From the NCBI GenBank assembly GCA_018057925.1, contig JAGPCT010000025.1, positions 1 to 44,530 of the forward strand: a stretch of DNA of 44,530 nucleotides, in the 5' to 3' direction. Made by a program: the position numbers and the translations under genes. Position 1 is the stretch's first letter, and every line of letters begins with the position of its first letter. The notes beneath the pieces are model-generated. The model was not told the DNA's origin and did no database searches. It saw only the letters and a list, made by a program, of their open reading frames with translations. Of this stretch, positions 7,593 to 16,390 are shown one piece after another. The DNA comes from Saprospiraceae bacterium. Lineage in GTDB: Bacteria; Bacteroidota; Bacteroidia; Chitinophagales; Saprospiraceae.

Positions 7593-8696
7593 TTAACCGC
7601 GTGATCTGGAAGATGAGCCTGATGAAGAATTAGATCGACCGGAGTCATTACTTCCACTATTAAAGGATCCTGAAGAGCTATTAGACCTAGAAGGTGTAAA
7701 GTCAGAACTGTTGGATCTTGATCTTGTTGGCGTATCAAAGGATCTATCTGATTTAAATTCTATGGAAGGCCTACTTTCTCTTTGAGGCGTAGTACGTTCT
7801 CTTGATGGTCTATCATTGTTTGAACGTGAAGGAGTTAGGTTTCTATTTCTTGAAGTTGGTGTATTTACCCTGCCTTCACTTCTTGTTCTGGTGGAAGATG
7901 AGTTTCTACCATCGATGGCACCTTCTGAAGAAGGATTTAATCTGTCTCTACTACCACTTACACGTGTACCTTCGTTGCCTCTCAATTGTTCTTTATAACC
8001 GGAAGAACTTCCGACAACTGCGCCACCATTACGTGCTCCATATACGCGTTGGGTTTTTTGATTATTGTTGTAGTCGCCTCCCCAATAGTTGTTATTCCAT
8101 CCATTATAATAATATGGATAGCCATATCCGTATCCGTATCCATAGCTATATGGGTATCCGTATCCATAAGGGTAGCCGTAGCCATAGCCGTAAGGGGATC
8201 CATAAGGACTGCCATACCAACTATCATACATACATGAACTATTCCAGAAGCCTCCATTATAATAGCGATTATAGCTAAAGAAAGGGTCATACATGAAGGT
8301 CACACTTGGACGGAATGCCCAATTGTTGTAGCCATAACCACCACTATACCAAGGGTCATAATAGCCGAAGCCGCTTTGATTGTACCTGTGGAACCTATTG
8401 ATTCTACTTGTATAGGAATAATCATCATAATAGCCATCATCATAATCATAGCTTTCATCGTCATATTCTCCTGAATTTATCGCATTATTCCCTTCGTATC
8501 CTTGAGCATAAGTCGAGGAATTATTGGAATAGTCGTTAGAGTATGAATTCTTAGATTGTTTTTCTGAAGAAACATACGAATTAGGCAGATTGTCTTTTTT
8601 TGGATTAAAATAGACATCGTCAAATTGTGCTTGCGCCGAAAATGACAGAAATATCATAAAGACTGCCATTGAAACCATAAATTGCAAAGCTTTCAT
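7593..8696 (-). CDS. Secreted low-complexity protein rich in Tyr/Gly/Asn and Ser/Arg
   Basis: I do not recognise a named family. The 367-residue product has a clear signal peptide (MKALQFMVSMAVFMIFLSFS, cleavage after AQAQ). An Asn/Ser/Tyr-rich region with an acidic DDESYDYDDGYYDDYSY patch follows. Residues about 165-205 are almost pure Tyr/Gly/Pro (runs of YGYGYPYGY). The C-terminal third is rich in Ser, Arg, Asn and Thr, with repeated RSNSS and TPSR words. There is no T9SS sorting tail and no lipobox. The composition suggests a flexible or self-associating surface or matrix component. It has its own terminator. Confidence 0.8.
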   Translation of the reverse strand: MKALQFMVSMAVFMIFLSFSAQAQFDDVYFNPKKDNLPNSYVSSEKQSKNSYSNDYSNNSSTYAQGYEGNNAINSGEYDDESYDYDDGYYDDYSYTSRINRFHRYNQSGFGYYDPWYSGGYGYNNWAFRPSVTFMYDPFFSYNRYYNGGFWNSSCMYDSWYGSPYGSPYGYGYGYPYGYGYPYSYGYGYGYGYPYYYNGWNNNYWGGDYNNNQKTQRVYGARNGGAVVGSSSGYKEQLRGNEGTRVSGSRDRLNPSSEGAIDGRNSSSTRTRSEGRVNTPTSRNRNLTPSRSNNDRPSRERTTPQRESRPSIEFKSDRSFDTPTRSRSNSSDFTPSRSNSSSGSFNSGSNDSGRSNSSSGSSSRSRG

Positions 8697-8885
8697 TTTA
8701 TAAAATTTAATATTAAAAACTTATTTTCTATTATCAACGGCTAAAGTATTACTTTTATCCCTGATTTTTAGTTAAAATATTAATAATATTTATTTTCAAT
8801 AAGTTAAATACAGCGCTGTTGATACTGTGTTAAACGATTTTTTACCACAAAAGTTAAAATATTAAAGATTTAGCGACAATAATAA

Positions 8886-10352
8886 ATGAGTAAAGAAATT
8901 ACCAATAAGGAAGAGAATTATTCGGCGTGGTACTCCGATATTGTTTTAAAAGCGGGCTTAGCTGAGCACTCGGCAGTCAAAGGATGTATGGTTATTAAGC
9001 CTTATGGTTATGCTATTTGGGAAAAAATGAGAGACCAGTTGGATAAAATGTTCAAAGAAACCGGTCACGTCAATGCATATTTTCCACTCCTTATCCCCAA
9101 AAGTTTTTTGAGTAAGGAGGCGCAACATGTTGATGGCTTTGCCAAGGAATGTGCTGTTGTTACACATCACCGCCTGATGAATGACCCGGATGGCAATGGT
9201 GTAGTAGTCGACCCCTCCGCTAAATTGGAAGAAGAGCTTATCATCAGGCCTACATCGGAAACGATAATATGGAATACTTACCGGGACTGGATTAAGTCTT
9301 ATCGAGACCTCCCTCTTCTCATCAATCAATGGGCCAATGTGATGAGGTGGGAGATGCGCACTCGTCTTTTTCTTCGTACGGCAGAATTTTTGTGGCAAGA
9401 AGGACATACTGCCCATGCCACAGCGGAAGAGGCTATTGCCGAATCAAGGACTATGCTCGATGTTTATGCGGAATTTGCGGAAACATTTATGGCTATGCCC
9501 GTCATTAAAGGTGTAAAATCTGAAAACGAAAGATTTGCCGGCGCAATTGACACATATACCATTGAAGCATTGATGCAAGATGGCAAAGCATTACAGGCCG
9601 GCACTTCACACTTCTTAGGACAAAATTTTGCGAAGGCCTTTGACGTCCGCTTCCTCAATGATAAGAATACGGATGAATACGTATGGGCTACATCCTGGGG
9701 CGTCTCCACCCGTCTCATCGGGGGATTGATTATGACACACTCCGACAATCATGGTCTTGTCCTGCCTCCTAAGTTGGCACCTATTCATGTTGTCATTGTG
9801 CCCATACCTAAAGCAACAGAAGAAATAGATACGGTGGCTCATCAATTGATGGCTGATTTGAAATCTATGGGAATTTCTTTTAAATATGATAATGACGAAA
9901 AACGTCGTCCTGGTTACAAGTTTGCCGACTATGAGATGAAAGGTGTACCCGTCAGGATAGGCATCGGTGCCCGGGATCTGGCAAATAACGAGGTCGAATT
10001 GGTGCGTCGCGACACCCTCGAAAAGTCAATGGTCAAAATAGACGGTCTTGCTCAGACAATACGCCAAATGTTAGAGGATATTCAGGACAATCTTTTTAAT
10101 AGGTCAAAGAAATTTAGAGACGAAAATATAACAGATGTGGACAACTTCGACCAGTTTCAGGAAGTATTGAATCAAAAAGGAGGATTTATTCGAGCATACT
10201 GGGACGGAACGACAGAGACAGAAGAGAAAATAAAAGAAATTACCAAAGCCACCATACGCTGTATTCCTTTAGATAGTAATAATGAAGAGGGGACATGCGT
10301 TTTTTCCAAGAAGAAAGCAACTCAAAGAGCCTTATTTGCAATCGCTTATTAA
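8886..10352 (+). CDS. proS: Proline--tRNA ligase (eukaryote/archaeal-like type)
   Basis: This 488-residue class II aminoacyl-tRNA synthetase charges tRNA-Pro with proline. Class II motifs are clear: [16 protein letters not shown], then the motif 2 region [20 protein letters not shown], and the motif 3 region with [15 protein letters not shown]. The anticodon-binding domain follows, and the protein ends in the hallmark tyrosine (AIAY). There is no INS editing insertion, so it is the shorter Thermus/eukaryote-like ProRS usual in Bacteroidota. It starts a plus-strand run with the DUF3127 gene 15 nt downstream. Confidence 0.96.
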   Translation: MSKEITNKEENYSAWYSDIVLKAGLAEHSAVKGCMVIKPYGYAIWEKMRDQLDKMFKETGHVNAYFPLLIPKSFLSKEAQHVDGFAKECAVVTHHRLMNDPDGNGVVVDPSAKLEEELIIRPTSETIIWNTYRDWIKSYRDLPLLINQWANVMRWEMRTRLFLRTAEFLWQEGHTAHATAEEAIAESRTMLDVYAEFAETFMAMPVIKGVKSENERFAGAIDTYTIEALMQDGKALQAGTSHFLGQNFAKAFDVRFLNDKNTDEYVWATSWGVSTRLIGGLIMTHSDNHGLVLPPKLAPIHVVIVPIPKATEEIDTVAHQLMADLKSMGISFKYDNDEKRRPGYKFADYEMKGVPVRIGIGARDLANNEVELVRRDTLEKSMVKIDGLAQTIRQMLEDIQDNLFNRSKKFRDENITDVDNFDQFQEVLNQKGGFIRAYWDGTTETEEKIKEITKATIRCIPLDSNNEEGTCVFSKKKATQRALFAIAY

Positions 10353-10367
10353 TTTAAAAGTTAACAC

Positions 10368-10706
10368 ATGAGTTTTGAAATAACCGGTAAAATCGTAAAA
10401 AAATACGATATTGAAGCCAAAACAGCCACCTTCCAAACCCGTGAATTTGTCATCGTTACAGATGAAACGTATCCTCAATATGTCAAGTTTCAACTTTCAC
10501 AGGAAAGGGTCAACCTTATTGAGTCTTTTCAAGAGAATGATGTTGTTAAAGTCTCTTTTGACTTGAGAGGAAGAGAGTGGCAAGGTAAATATTTTACCAA
10601 TTTAAATGCATTTAGAGTTGTAGGGCAAAGCAGTGAAGCTCCGCCTAATAATGATATCCCATTTGAAATAAGTGACCATCAGACGGATACCGATTTACCT
10701 TTTTAA
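10368..10706 (+). CDS. DUF3127 family protein
   Basis: This small 112-residue protein has the DUF3127 signature: MSFEITGKIVKKYD, REFVIVTDETYPQYVKFQLS and VSFDLRGREWQGKYFTNLNA. The family is Bacteroidota-centred and predicted to be an OB-fold beta barrel resembling SSB-type domains, but its role is not established. The last 30 residues are polar and acidic and end DTDLPF, which resembles the acidic aromatic-ended tip of SSB tails (DIPF). A DNA-linked role is therefore plausible but unproven. It lies 15 nt after proS and 6 nt before the next gene. Confidence 0.88.
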   Translation: MSFEITGKIVKKYDIEAKTATFQTREFVIVTDETYPQYVKFQLSQERVNLIESFQENDVVKVSFDLRGREWQGKYFTNLNAFRVVGQSSEAPPNNDIPFEISDHQTDTDLPF

Positions 10707-10712
10707 CCTAAA

Positions 10713-11282
10713 TTGACGTTCTTGTTTCGCACGATTATAGTATGTTTTTTCCTCTCCATGAGTTTGGGGCTAAGTGGTCAGTCTTATGCCGACGAGATCC
10801 CTATTACCGGACTAAGCATCAGCCAGGACGATGACTATGCCGAATGGAACTTCTATGGAGCCGAAGAGAATCCTATCGGATATCTTAAGCTCAGATGGAA
10901 GCATCAAAACGACTGGACAGAATGGGATTATCGGATTGGCGACATTACCGGCCATATAAAACAACGTACCAAGGGCGATGCCAATGTATGGGAATTAAGA
11001 TCCAACAATACTGTTCTTACCATTAAAACCATCTACAGTGGAGACTTCAACCAATGGCGAATCACCGATGACAGCAAGACGCTTACATTCAAGACACTTT
11101 ATCAAAATGTATATGACGGCTGGAAAAGTAGTAGTAAGGCCGGCGACTTTGAAGTATATTCTCAATGGGAAATGGATCCCCGCGACTGGATTATCTATAA
11201 CAAGCTAAATCCGGAATACAATCAACCCTTTGTCGTTGCAATGGTCTTTATAGCCAGCTTTTACTCTAGCCCAAAATATTGA
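10713..11282 (+). CDS. Secreted Trp-rich beta-repeat protein of unknown function
   Basis: The best start is the TTG at 10713, since it gives a complete signal peptide (about residues 1-26, ending GQSYAD); the first in-frame ATG is inside that peptide. The 163-residue mature part is built from repeated short strands with a W-containing turn every 20-25 residues, for example YAEWNFYG, NDWTEWDYRIGD, DANVWELRSN, DFNQWRITDD and YDGWKSSSKAG. This pattern suggests a small all-beta repeat sheet. It ends in a hydrophobic stretch, FVVAMVFIASFY. I recognise no named family. The 6-nt gap to the DUF3127 gene suggests co-transcription. Confidence 0.75.
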   Translation: MTFLFRTIIVCFFLSMSLGLSGQSYADEIPITGLSISQDDDYAEWNFYGAEENPIGYLKLRWKHQNDWTEWDYRIGDITGHIKQRTKGDANVWELRSNNTVLTIKTIYSGDFNQWRITDDSKTLTFKTLYQNVYDGWKSSSKAGDFEVYSQWEMDPRDWIIYNKLNPEYNQPFVVAMVFIASFYSSPKY

Positions 11283-11333
11283 CATTGTTGAAAGATACTG
11301 CCGGATTAAATATACAGGAGCTCTATTTTAAGT

Positions 11334-11389
11334 AATTCCCGATTGGATATTCGCAATATCCCGATTATATTGTCCTAAGCGACGATCAT
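11334..11389 (+). repeat. Second dispersed repeat family, copy 1
   Basis: The block CCGATTGGATATTCG plus a downstream ATTATATTG and CGACGATCAT align with 25366-25433 on the same strand, and with 16333-16390 and 20862-20927 in reverse. It lies between convergent genes and abuts the stop codon of the minus-strand gene at 11390. Confidence 0.65.
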
Positions 11390-12535
11390 CTATAGAAGGC
11401 TTGACCGCTTTTGTGTTGTATAACTATTTTGAAATTCAGTACGGGGCTTTCCCGTTTGTCTTAAAGTGAACATATCTTTAAACAGCTCCGTATATGAAGC
11501 AGTATGTTGAATCATATTGCCATTTTCAAAGGAATAACCCGTGTATTTTCGACGTACTGTATCGTCTTTGACTATTTTCTTATAAAATTCAGGATAAAAT
11601 ATCATCGGATAATTTTCAAATCCTTTGCCGCTATTGGATTTCAAAAACAATCGGCTGATCGCTGCCTGGTTGATTTTACGCTGGTCAGGCAAAGTCTGTT
11701 CATCATGACTTTCATCATTCCACACTGCAAAATGAGGCGAAAGATCCTTGACGTTTTTCAATATGTTCTGAAGATGTTCATCCATAGTAGATAGGATGCG
11801 TATGTTGAGTCCGACAATGAGGCCGGCATCTTTTATTTGATTGATTAAATCAAAGACAGGAATATCCTTGTAGCCTATATTCTCGTGGTTGATTCTCTTG
11901 GTTGTGGCGTCGCTTAGATTGAGGATAACTCCTTTAAGCCCTTTCTCTACCAAGGCACTATAATTTAATTCATAAGTATCTTCTTCCAGAACCAGCCAGG
12001 ACTCTGTACCTTTTTTGCACATATTGAGCATACGGCCTAACATATAATTCATAGAGCGCGGTTGATGCCATTTAATATACAACTTATGGGTCATGGTGTC
12101 CCAGCTAAATTTGCCGGTAGCAAACAAGTCGATGGTTGTATTGAGCCTGCTTTGACTTCCACAACTTGTAAGGTCAATATACGATACCCCGGGCGTTATA
12201 AGGCTTTGTTCTTCTTTTAAGTTTTCAAACTCGTGGATGATATACCGTTCAAAGGCTTTGCCAAAAAATAACGGAATAAATGGATTCCAAAAAAACTTCC
12301 CATTGTGCTTCAGTACCTTTTCAAAATGAAAGGGACTTGCAAAGCCACTATACTTTTTATCTAAACCTTTAAAGTATTTAATTGCTGCGTTGAGACTCTT
12401 GGTTTCACCAAGACCGACCATAAAAATACGTGTAGTAAGAGCTGACATTAAAAAGCTTTTCTCAAACTTGTCAGAACTAAGTATTTTAGAGGCTTGATTT
12501 ACTTTTCCGGTTTTTGATTCTGTATTATTTCCCAT
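11390..12535 (-). CDS. Radical-SAM-like TIM-barrel protein lacking the cluster motif (function unknown)
   Basis: This 381-residue cytoplasmic protein has no signal peptide. The central part (GLKGVILNLSDATTKRINHE, ... IKDAGLIVGLNIRILS, then HLQNILKNVKDL) follows the strand/helix order of the C-terminal half of radical SAM barrels. However, only two cysteines were found in the whole protein and no CxxxCxxC motif exists, so a [4Fe-4S] site is not supported. It could be a degenerate family member or an unrelated TIM-barrel protein. The ATG at 12533-12535 is preferred over a TTG five codons upstream. It is a single gene divergent from the next one. Confidence 0.7.
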   Translation of the reverse strand: MGNNTESKTGKVNQASKILSSDKFEKSFLMSALTTRIFMVGLGETKSLNAAIKYFKGLDKKYSGFASPFHFEKVLKHNGKFFWNPFIPLFFGKAFERYIIHEFENLKEEQSLITPGVSYIDLTSCGSQSRLNTTIDLFATGKFSWDTMTHKLYIKWHQPRSMNYMLGRMLNMCKKGTESWLVLEEDTYELNYSALVEKGLKGVILNLSDATTKRINHENIGYKDIPVFDLINQIKDAGLIVGLNIRILSTMDEHLQNILKNVKDLSPHFAVWNDESHDEQTLPDQRKINQAAISRLFLKSNSGKGFENYPMIFYPEFYKKIVKDDTVRRKYTGYSFENGNMIQHTASYTELFKDMFTLRQTGKPRTEFQNSYTTQKRSSLL

Positions 12536-12651
12536 AAGTTTTAAAAACAATCCAAGTTGTTATAAAAATTGCGTAATTTGCAATGACATATCTAAAATTG
12601 TATCACAAAAAACAACAATAGACCTTATAAAGTAACAACATTTTATACGGA

Positions 12652-12659
12652 TATCTTTG
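12652..12659 (+). promoter_or_regulatory. Bacteroidota-type -7 box
   Basis: TATCTTTG is an exact TAnnTTTG match, 35 bp upstream of the ATG at 12694. No good -33 TTG is visible at the usual spacing. Confidence 0.5.
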
Positions 12660-12693
12660 AAATATACTCTTAAATATTTGTTAAATTTAATAT

Positions 12694-14115
12694 ATGCCCT
12701 GCGCTAATTTGTCAAAAATGCCATTTATACTGACTTTATGTTTCTTTGTTAACATAATAGCTGCTCAGACAATAGCGATATCGAGTGAAATTCCGATGGA
12801 GTCCAACCGCAATTATGATATTTTAGGATATTTCAATAAAAACATAACGCTTTTAGAAGAAGATGGACGCAATGTCATTTTACATTCTTTTGATAATAAT
12901 CTTAAAAAAGTCAATACATCTTCCATCACGACTGATTCACGCAAAGCAAGGCTCTTTGGCTATGTTCCGCAGGATAGTTTATTGACTTTATATTACAAAT
13001 ATTCCGAAAATGGCGAATACATTGTTTCCGTGGTTAATTACAATCCCCAACTAAATGTGGAGAGTAAGTCAATCCTCAAATCCTATTCCAAAAACCAAAC
13101 CCGTGTTTTTCCGATCAATGTCTCTGACGACCATGCTTTTCATCTGGTAACCTTAGAAGAAGGCCCATCTCATATAGATCGCTATATCATGTATCATGCA
13201 CCAAGCAATACTATCCTATGGGAAGAAGTCGATCCATTGGCTGATGATAGAGTCTTTGCAGAGGATTGGCGTGGTCGCATAATCACCAATAAAGGGGCAT
13301 TTATTTCTCTCTACGCCAAAGGTAGAAGCCGCCTAAAAAACAACTACAACATCTCATATATTGGAGCAGATGGATTCAGACAAGCTGAACTACAACTTGA
13401 CAATATTCCCATCACAGATATCCATCTTAGTTATGATAATCAGTCTAACAGCATCATTGTAACTTGTATTTACCTCAATGACAACCTCTCCGAACAAGAA
13501 GGAATAATGATTATTAAACTTGACCAACAGTTAAATTATATAGGCGGCATTAAAAAAATACCATTTACAAGGCAGACCATCAATGACTATTTCGGACAAA
13601 ATCAGCGCAGCAAAAACGGCATTTCCGACATGTATATCAATGGTATTCAGGAACGACAAGATGGCGGAATCCTTCTTTTTTGTGAACAGAAAAAAGAAAT
13701 CAGTCGTGTAAACAACACAGCCAGGAGTGCCTTTGTGCCGACCAGTACGAGCATAGATTATTATATGGATGACATCGTATTGACCAGCTTAAATGCGGAT
13801 GGCAACTTGGAATGGCAGAAATTGTTACAAAAAAAACAATACTCTTACGATGACAATGCCGTTTATTCATCTTATTTTATCCATGCCAATCCATCCAAAA
13901 TTCATTTGTTGTACAACGATGAGATAAAAAATGAAAATACCATCAGCGAATATACCATCAGCCCTTTGGGTAAAATAGAGCGGAGAGTATTGTTTAACAC
14001 TTTTGGGAGCGACCTACACCTACAGATTCGCAATTCTGTTCAAATAGACGCCAATAGCAGTATCCTCCCCAGCATCCGAAAAAGTAGCCTGAGATTGGTT
14101 AAAATAGAATATTAA
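12694..14115 (+). CDS. Secreted protein of unknown function, possible beta-propeller
   Basis: The 473-residue product begins with a signal peptide. The ATG at 12718 (MPFILTLCFFVNIIAAQ) gives the cleaner one, with cleavage after AAQ; the ATG at 12694 adds eight residues. The rest is rich in beta strands with Asn/Asp turns and repeated strand-turn blocks (HAFHLVTLEEGPSHID, NGISDMYINGIQERQDGGIL), as in propeller-type proteins. No catalytic motif, transmembrane segment or T9SS tail is seen. I do not recognise the family. A TATCTTTG box lies upstream, and a MITE-like element begins 2 nt after its stop. Confidence 0.8.
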   Translation: MPCANLSKMPFILTLCFFVNIIAAQTIAISSEIPMESNRNYDILGYFNKNITLLEEDGRNVILHSFDNNLKKVNTSSITTDSRKARLFGYVPQDSLLTLYYKYSENGEYIVSVVNYNPQLNVESKSILKSYSKNQTRVFPINVSDDHAFHLVTLEEGPSHIDRYIMYHAPSNTILWEEVDPLADDRVFAEDWRGRIITNKGAFISLYAKGRSRLKNNYNISYIGADGFRQAELQLDNIPITDIHLSYDNQSNSIIVTCIYLNDNLSEQEGIMIIKLDQQLNYIGGIKKIPFTRQTINDYFGQNQRSKNGISDMYINGIQERQDGGILLFCEQKKEISRVNNTARSAFVPTSTSIDYYMDDIVLTSLNADGNLEWQKLLQKKQYSYDDNAVYSSYFIHANPSKIHLLYNDEIKNENTISEYTISPLGKIERRVLFNTFGSDLHLQIRNSVQIDANSSILPSIRKSSLRLVKIEY

Positions 14116-14116
14116 A

Positions 14117-14210
14117 CCCCGAATCAGCAGAAGAGGATTTGAAAAGCCATTTCGTGCTGATTATAAGGGGAATCTGAATCGTTTCCGCTTTGTCTAATGC
14201 GGGATGTAGG
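14117..14210 (+). mobile_element. MITE-like palindromic element, copy D (degenerate)
   Basis: This shortened copy begins CCCCGAATCAGCAG, 2 nt after the TAA of the upstream gene. It keeps GATTTGAAAAGCC, GTGCTGATTATAAGGG and GAATCGTTTC blocks, ending GCGGGATGTAGG. No flanking duplication is seen. Confidence 0.55.
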
Positions 14211-14294
14211 TTGATGATGCGGCTACTATCAACACCAATATAGTAAAGAGTGGGAGAATAAACTATGTATGGTGGAGAATATCTATGATTTTAA

Positions 14295-14441
14295 CCCAAA
14301 TTCCGCATTTGTCTAATGCGGAATCGATTTACGACTCGTAATCAATGGTTTACAGAAACCATTGAAACGATTCGTACATCGGGATTAACCCTCATAATCA
14401 GCACTATACGGTTTTTCAAAACCTTTACTGCTGAATTCGGG
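14295..14441 (-). mobile_element. MITE-like palindromic element, copy E (full length)
   Basis: This is one of the best preserved copies. It begins CCCAAATTCCGCATT and ends CTGCTGAATTCGGG; with the adjacent A and T the ends match at 12 of 14 bases as inverted repeats. The stem CAATGGTTT/AAACCATTG with loop ACAG is perfect. Flanks TTTAA and TATAA match at four of five bases. It marks the left edge of the low-GC island. Confidence 0.8.
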
Positions 14442-14491
14442 TATAACCCAAAAAAGTAATCCTGACTAAACCCGAAAAACATAATTTTCTA

Positions 14492-14632
14492 TATTAATCC
14501 ACCTACGAAAACCGGTTTATCTTCGATCCTGCTTCGCGGTCGCTGAACAACGAATACTCAAAAGCACGGATGTGTCTGCCTTAATTAATAAAGTGGTAGA
14601 TGTGCTTTTGTTTATTCGTCTTAATGTTAGCG
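14492..14632 (-). repeat. 137-bp near-identical repeat with attC-like hairpin, copy 1
   Basis: Positions 14492-14628 align without gaps to 16384-16520, with only four mismatches in 137 bp. Inside is an imperfect hairpin: outer arms CGCTGAAC (14541-14548) and GTTAGCG (14626-14632), which pair except for one bulged G; inner arms CGAATA/TATTCG and AAAAGCAC/GTGCTTTT. Length (about 92 nt), paired AAC/GTT ends and a bulged base resemble integron attC sites. The site lies 17 bp after the stop of the Fic gene, where a cassette's attC would be. Against this, the outer boxes only partly match RYYYAAC/GTTRRRY, and identity runs some 50 bp past the hairpin. Confidence 0.7.
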
Positions 14633-14649
14633 GTTCGCCTTTATTGTTC

Positions 14650-15138
14650 TTAATATAGGTCACGATAAAAATCTGTTCCTAGGTCTATATTTTCTCTATC
14701 AGGATTTACTTGTTCTAGAGCATTTATGATTTTCAACTTTAATATTTCATTATAATCCTCCTCATTTATTATAGATGTAATTATTTCGAATAGTAAGTCT
14801 TTATTAATGATATTGTCTGCTACTGTCACTGCAATGTTTTCCATTTCAATAATAAACTTGTTGATAAAAAAATCAAGTCCATTAATTTCTAAAAAAAATG
14901 CTCCCATTGCAATTGATGTTCTCTTGTTTCCATCGTTAAAGGCATGAAATTTATTGAATGAAAAAATCAAATGCGTCAGTTTTTCTTCAAAGGTTGGATA
15001 GTAGTCATCATTTTGAATATGAGTTAAAGGACTATCAATGTTTCCATATTCTATAATGCCTTCTCTTCCTCCTGATATTTCTAAAATTTTATCATGAATT
15101 CTTATGGCATACTCTGTTGTAAAAAAGTTTAATGCCAT
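14650..15138 (-). CDS. Fic/Doc (death-on-curing) family toxin
   Basis: This 162-residue protein carries the Fic-fold active-site motif HAFNDGNKRTS, matching HxFxDGNK in the Doc branch. Doc toxins phosphorylate elongation factor Tu and related Fic enzymes transfer AMP to proteins; the exact activity here is not readable. The N-terminus (FFTTEYAIRIHDKILEISGG) is also Doc-like. It starts one base after the stop of the HTH partner gene, so the two are co-transcribed and probably form a toxin-antitoxin or regulator-toxin pair. GC content is clearly lower than in the flanking core genes. Confidence 0.88.
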   Translation of the reverse strand: MALNFFTTEYAIRIHDKILEISGGREGIIEYGNIDSPLTHIQNDDYYPTFEEKLTHLIFSFNKFHAFNDGNKRTSIAMGAFFLEINGLDFFINKFIIEMENIAVTVADNIINKDLLFEIITSIINEEDYNEILKLKIINALEQVNPDRENIDLGTDFYRDLY

Positions 15139-15139
15139 T

Positions 15140-16225
15140 TTATCTTTCTTTTAATCGTTTAAAAACTTCTTTGTTATCTTCTAAGCGTTGTTCTAAATCC
15201 ATACTTCTATCTCCCAAGAATTTGTCGTAGTCATCAGAACTAACTTCATTGACGTACTCTTTGAGCTTTTCATGTAAAGCATCTCTAAAAGCCAAGTCTC
15301 TGCTTGCCAATAAACTTCTTGCTTTTTCTCTTAATGGGATTAATGTAGCTTCTGTAATTTGCTCATATGTAATGAACAATAAATTAACTTCAGAAAGACC
15401 TAATTTTCTTCCTAATCGTTCAAACTCTGATTTAAGAAATTTGGAAAATCCATTTTCATACCCTGCTATTAAATCAAGTATTTCTGAATACATTGTACTA
15501 CGAACACTTTCTTTTGTACTTAGTTTTAATATTTGTCTATACTCTTTTGCATTTTCCTTAAATATACTTTTATAAATCTTGTCAGTTAGTTGACTGTATT
15601 TAAATTTATTTTCAATTATATAATAATCTAGAGCATTTGTGAATTCTTGTCTATAATTATATTCTCTAATTGCACTTGGTAAAAACTCCTCTTCTCGTTG
15701 ATTGATAAACTTAGTTTTTCCACCAAGTTTTTGGTTTAAAACATCAATAACAATGTCTAGAATTGCCGAACGAAGAGTTTGAGCTTTTTCAGATTCTGTT
15801 AAAAGCATTCCAACATTTAAGAAAGATTTATATGTAAAAACTGCTAACTGAGGTGTTCTTGATAAACCATCTAATTCATTTTCAAATGATTGAACCATGT
15901 TCCCGACATTTGTGTCGGGAACATAATCACAGTCATTTATCCTTTTTATAAAGTCAGTTATCTTATCCTTGAAATCTTTTAATTTATATCCACTGTAAAT
16001 TTCATATCCACTTTCAACTATTTCATCTCTATGGTTTTCAACAATCCTTTCAATTGTTCGTATGTCAACTTCAAAATATTCCGCAAGTTGTTGTTTGGTA
16101 AATCGAAATTTACCATCATGTTTAAACCCAAAAAAACCTACTTGCTGATATACTTCTTGTATAGCAATATTATTGTTTAATATATTTTTTCTGTCTAAGT
16201 CGGAATTTGTTAAATCTTTTGCCAT
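15140..16225 (-). CDS. HTH DNA-binding protein paired with Fic/Doc (RhuM-like, putative antitoxin)
   Basis: The 361-residue protein has an N-terminal helix-turn-helix (FRFTKQQLAEYFEVDIRTIE, about residues 40-62), then a linker, then a large mainly helical region (SAIREYNYRQEFTNALDYYI, ... FKYSQLTDKIYKSIFKENAK). The layout recalls RhuM-type virulence/phage regulators seen beside Fic/Doc genes in Bacteroidota. The ATG at 16223-16225 is preferred; a TTG two codons upstream is also in frame. TATCTTTG on the minus strand at 16229-16236 is so close to the ATG that, if it is the promoter, the mRNA would be leaderless. A 12-bp perfect hairpin at 15897-15924 lies inside the coding sequence. Confidence 0.75.
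   Translation of the reverse strand: MAKDLTNSDLDRKNILNNNIAIQEVYQQVGFFGFKHDGKFRFTKQQLAEYFEVDIRTIERIVENHRDEIVESGYEIYSGYKLKDFKDKITDFIKRINDCDYVPDTNVGNMVQSFENELDGLSRTPQLAVFTYKSFLNVGMLLTESEKAQTLRSAILDIVIDVLNQKLGGKTKFINQREEEFLPSAIREYNYRQEFTNALDYYIIENKFKYSQLTDKIYKSIFKENAKEYRQILKLSTKESVRSTMYSEILDLIAGYENGFSKFLKSEFERLGRKLGLSEVNLLFITYEQITEATLIPLREKARSLLASRDLAFRDALHEKLKEYVNEVSSDDYDKFLGDRSMDLEQRLEDNKEVFKRLKER
15897..15924. repeat. Perfect 12-bp stem hairpin inside the HTH gene
   Basis: ATGTTCCCGACA at 15897-15908 pairs with TGTCGGGAACAT at 15913-15924 around loop TTTG. It is GC-rich in a very AT-rich gene and encodes part of YVPDTNVGNM between the HTH domain and the helical region. It looks like a short palindromic unit inserted in frame, REP/RIP-like. 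Confidence 0.6.
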
Positions 16226-16332
16226 TTTCAAAGATACGATATTTTTATTTGTGCGAGGTTCTAAAGAGTGACAGATAACTCTAAGGAATATTGATTGGCT
16301 TTATACTACCAGCATCTGCCCGCCTGTACATG

Positions 16333-16390
16333 CCGATTGCTGTTTAGACCAATTTAGATGGTCTATTATGGATATCCTTTCGGTATTAAT
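16333..16390 (-). repeat. Second dispersed repeat family, copy 2
   Basis: CGATTGCTGTTTAGACCAAT, then TGGTCTATTATGGATATCC and TCGGTATTAAT, aligns with the reverse complement of 25366-25433 and with 20862-20927. Its end overlaps the first bases of the 137-bp repeat copy at 16384. Confidence 0.6.

Noticed and set aside
7802-8290. Overlapping long frames in the Tyr/Gly-rich gene region
   Set aside because: They arise from low-complexity codon repeats read in other frames; the minus-strand frame with signal peptide and terminator is the real gene.
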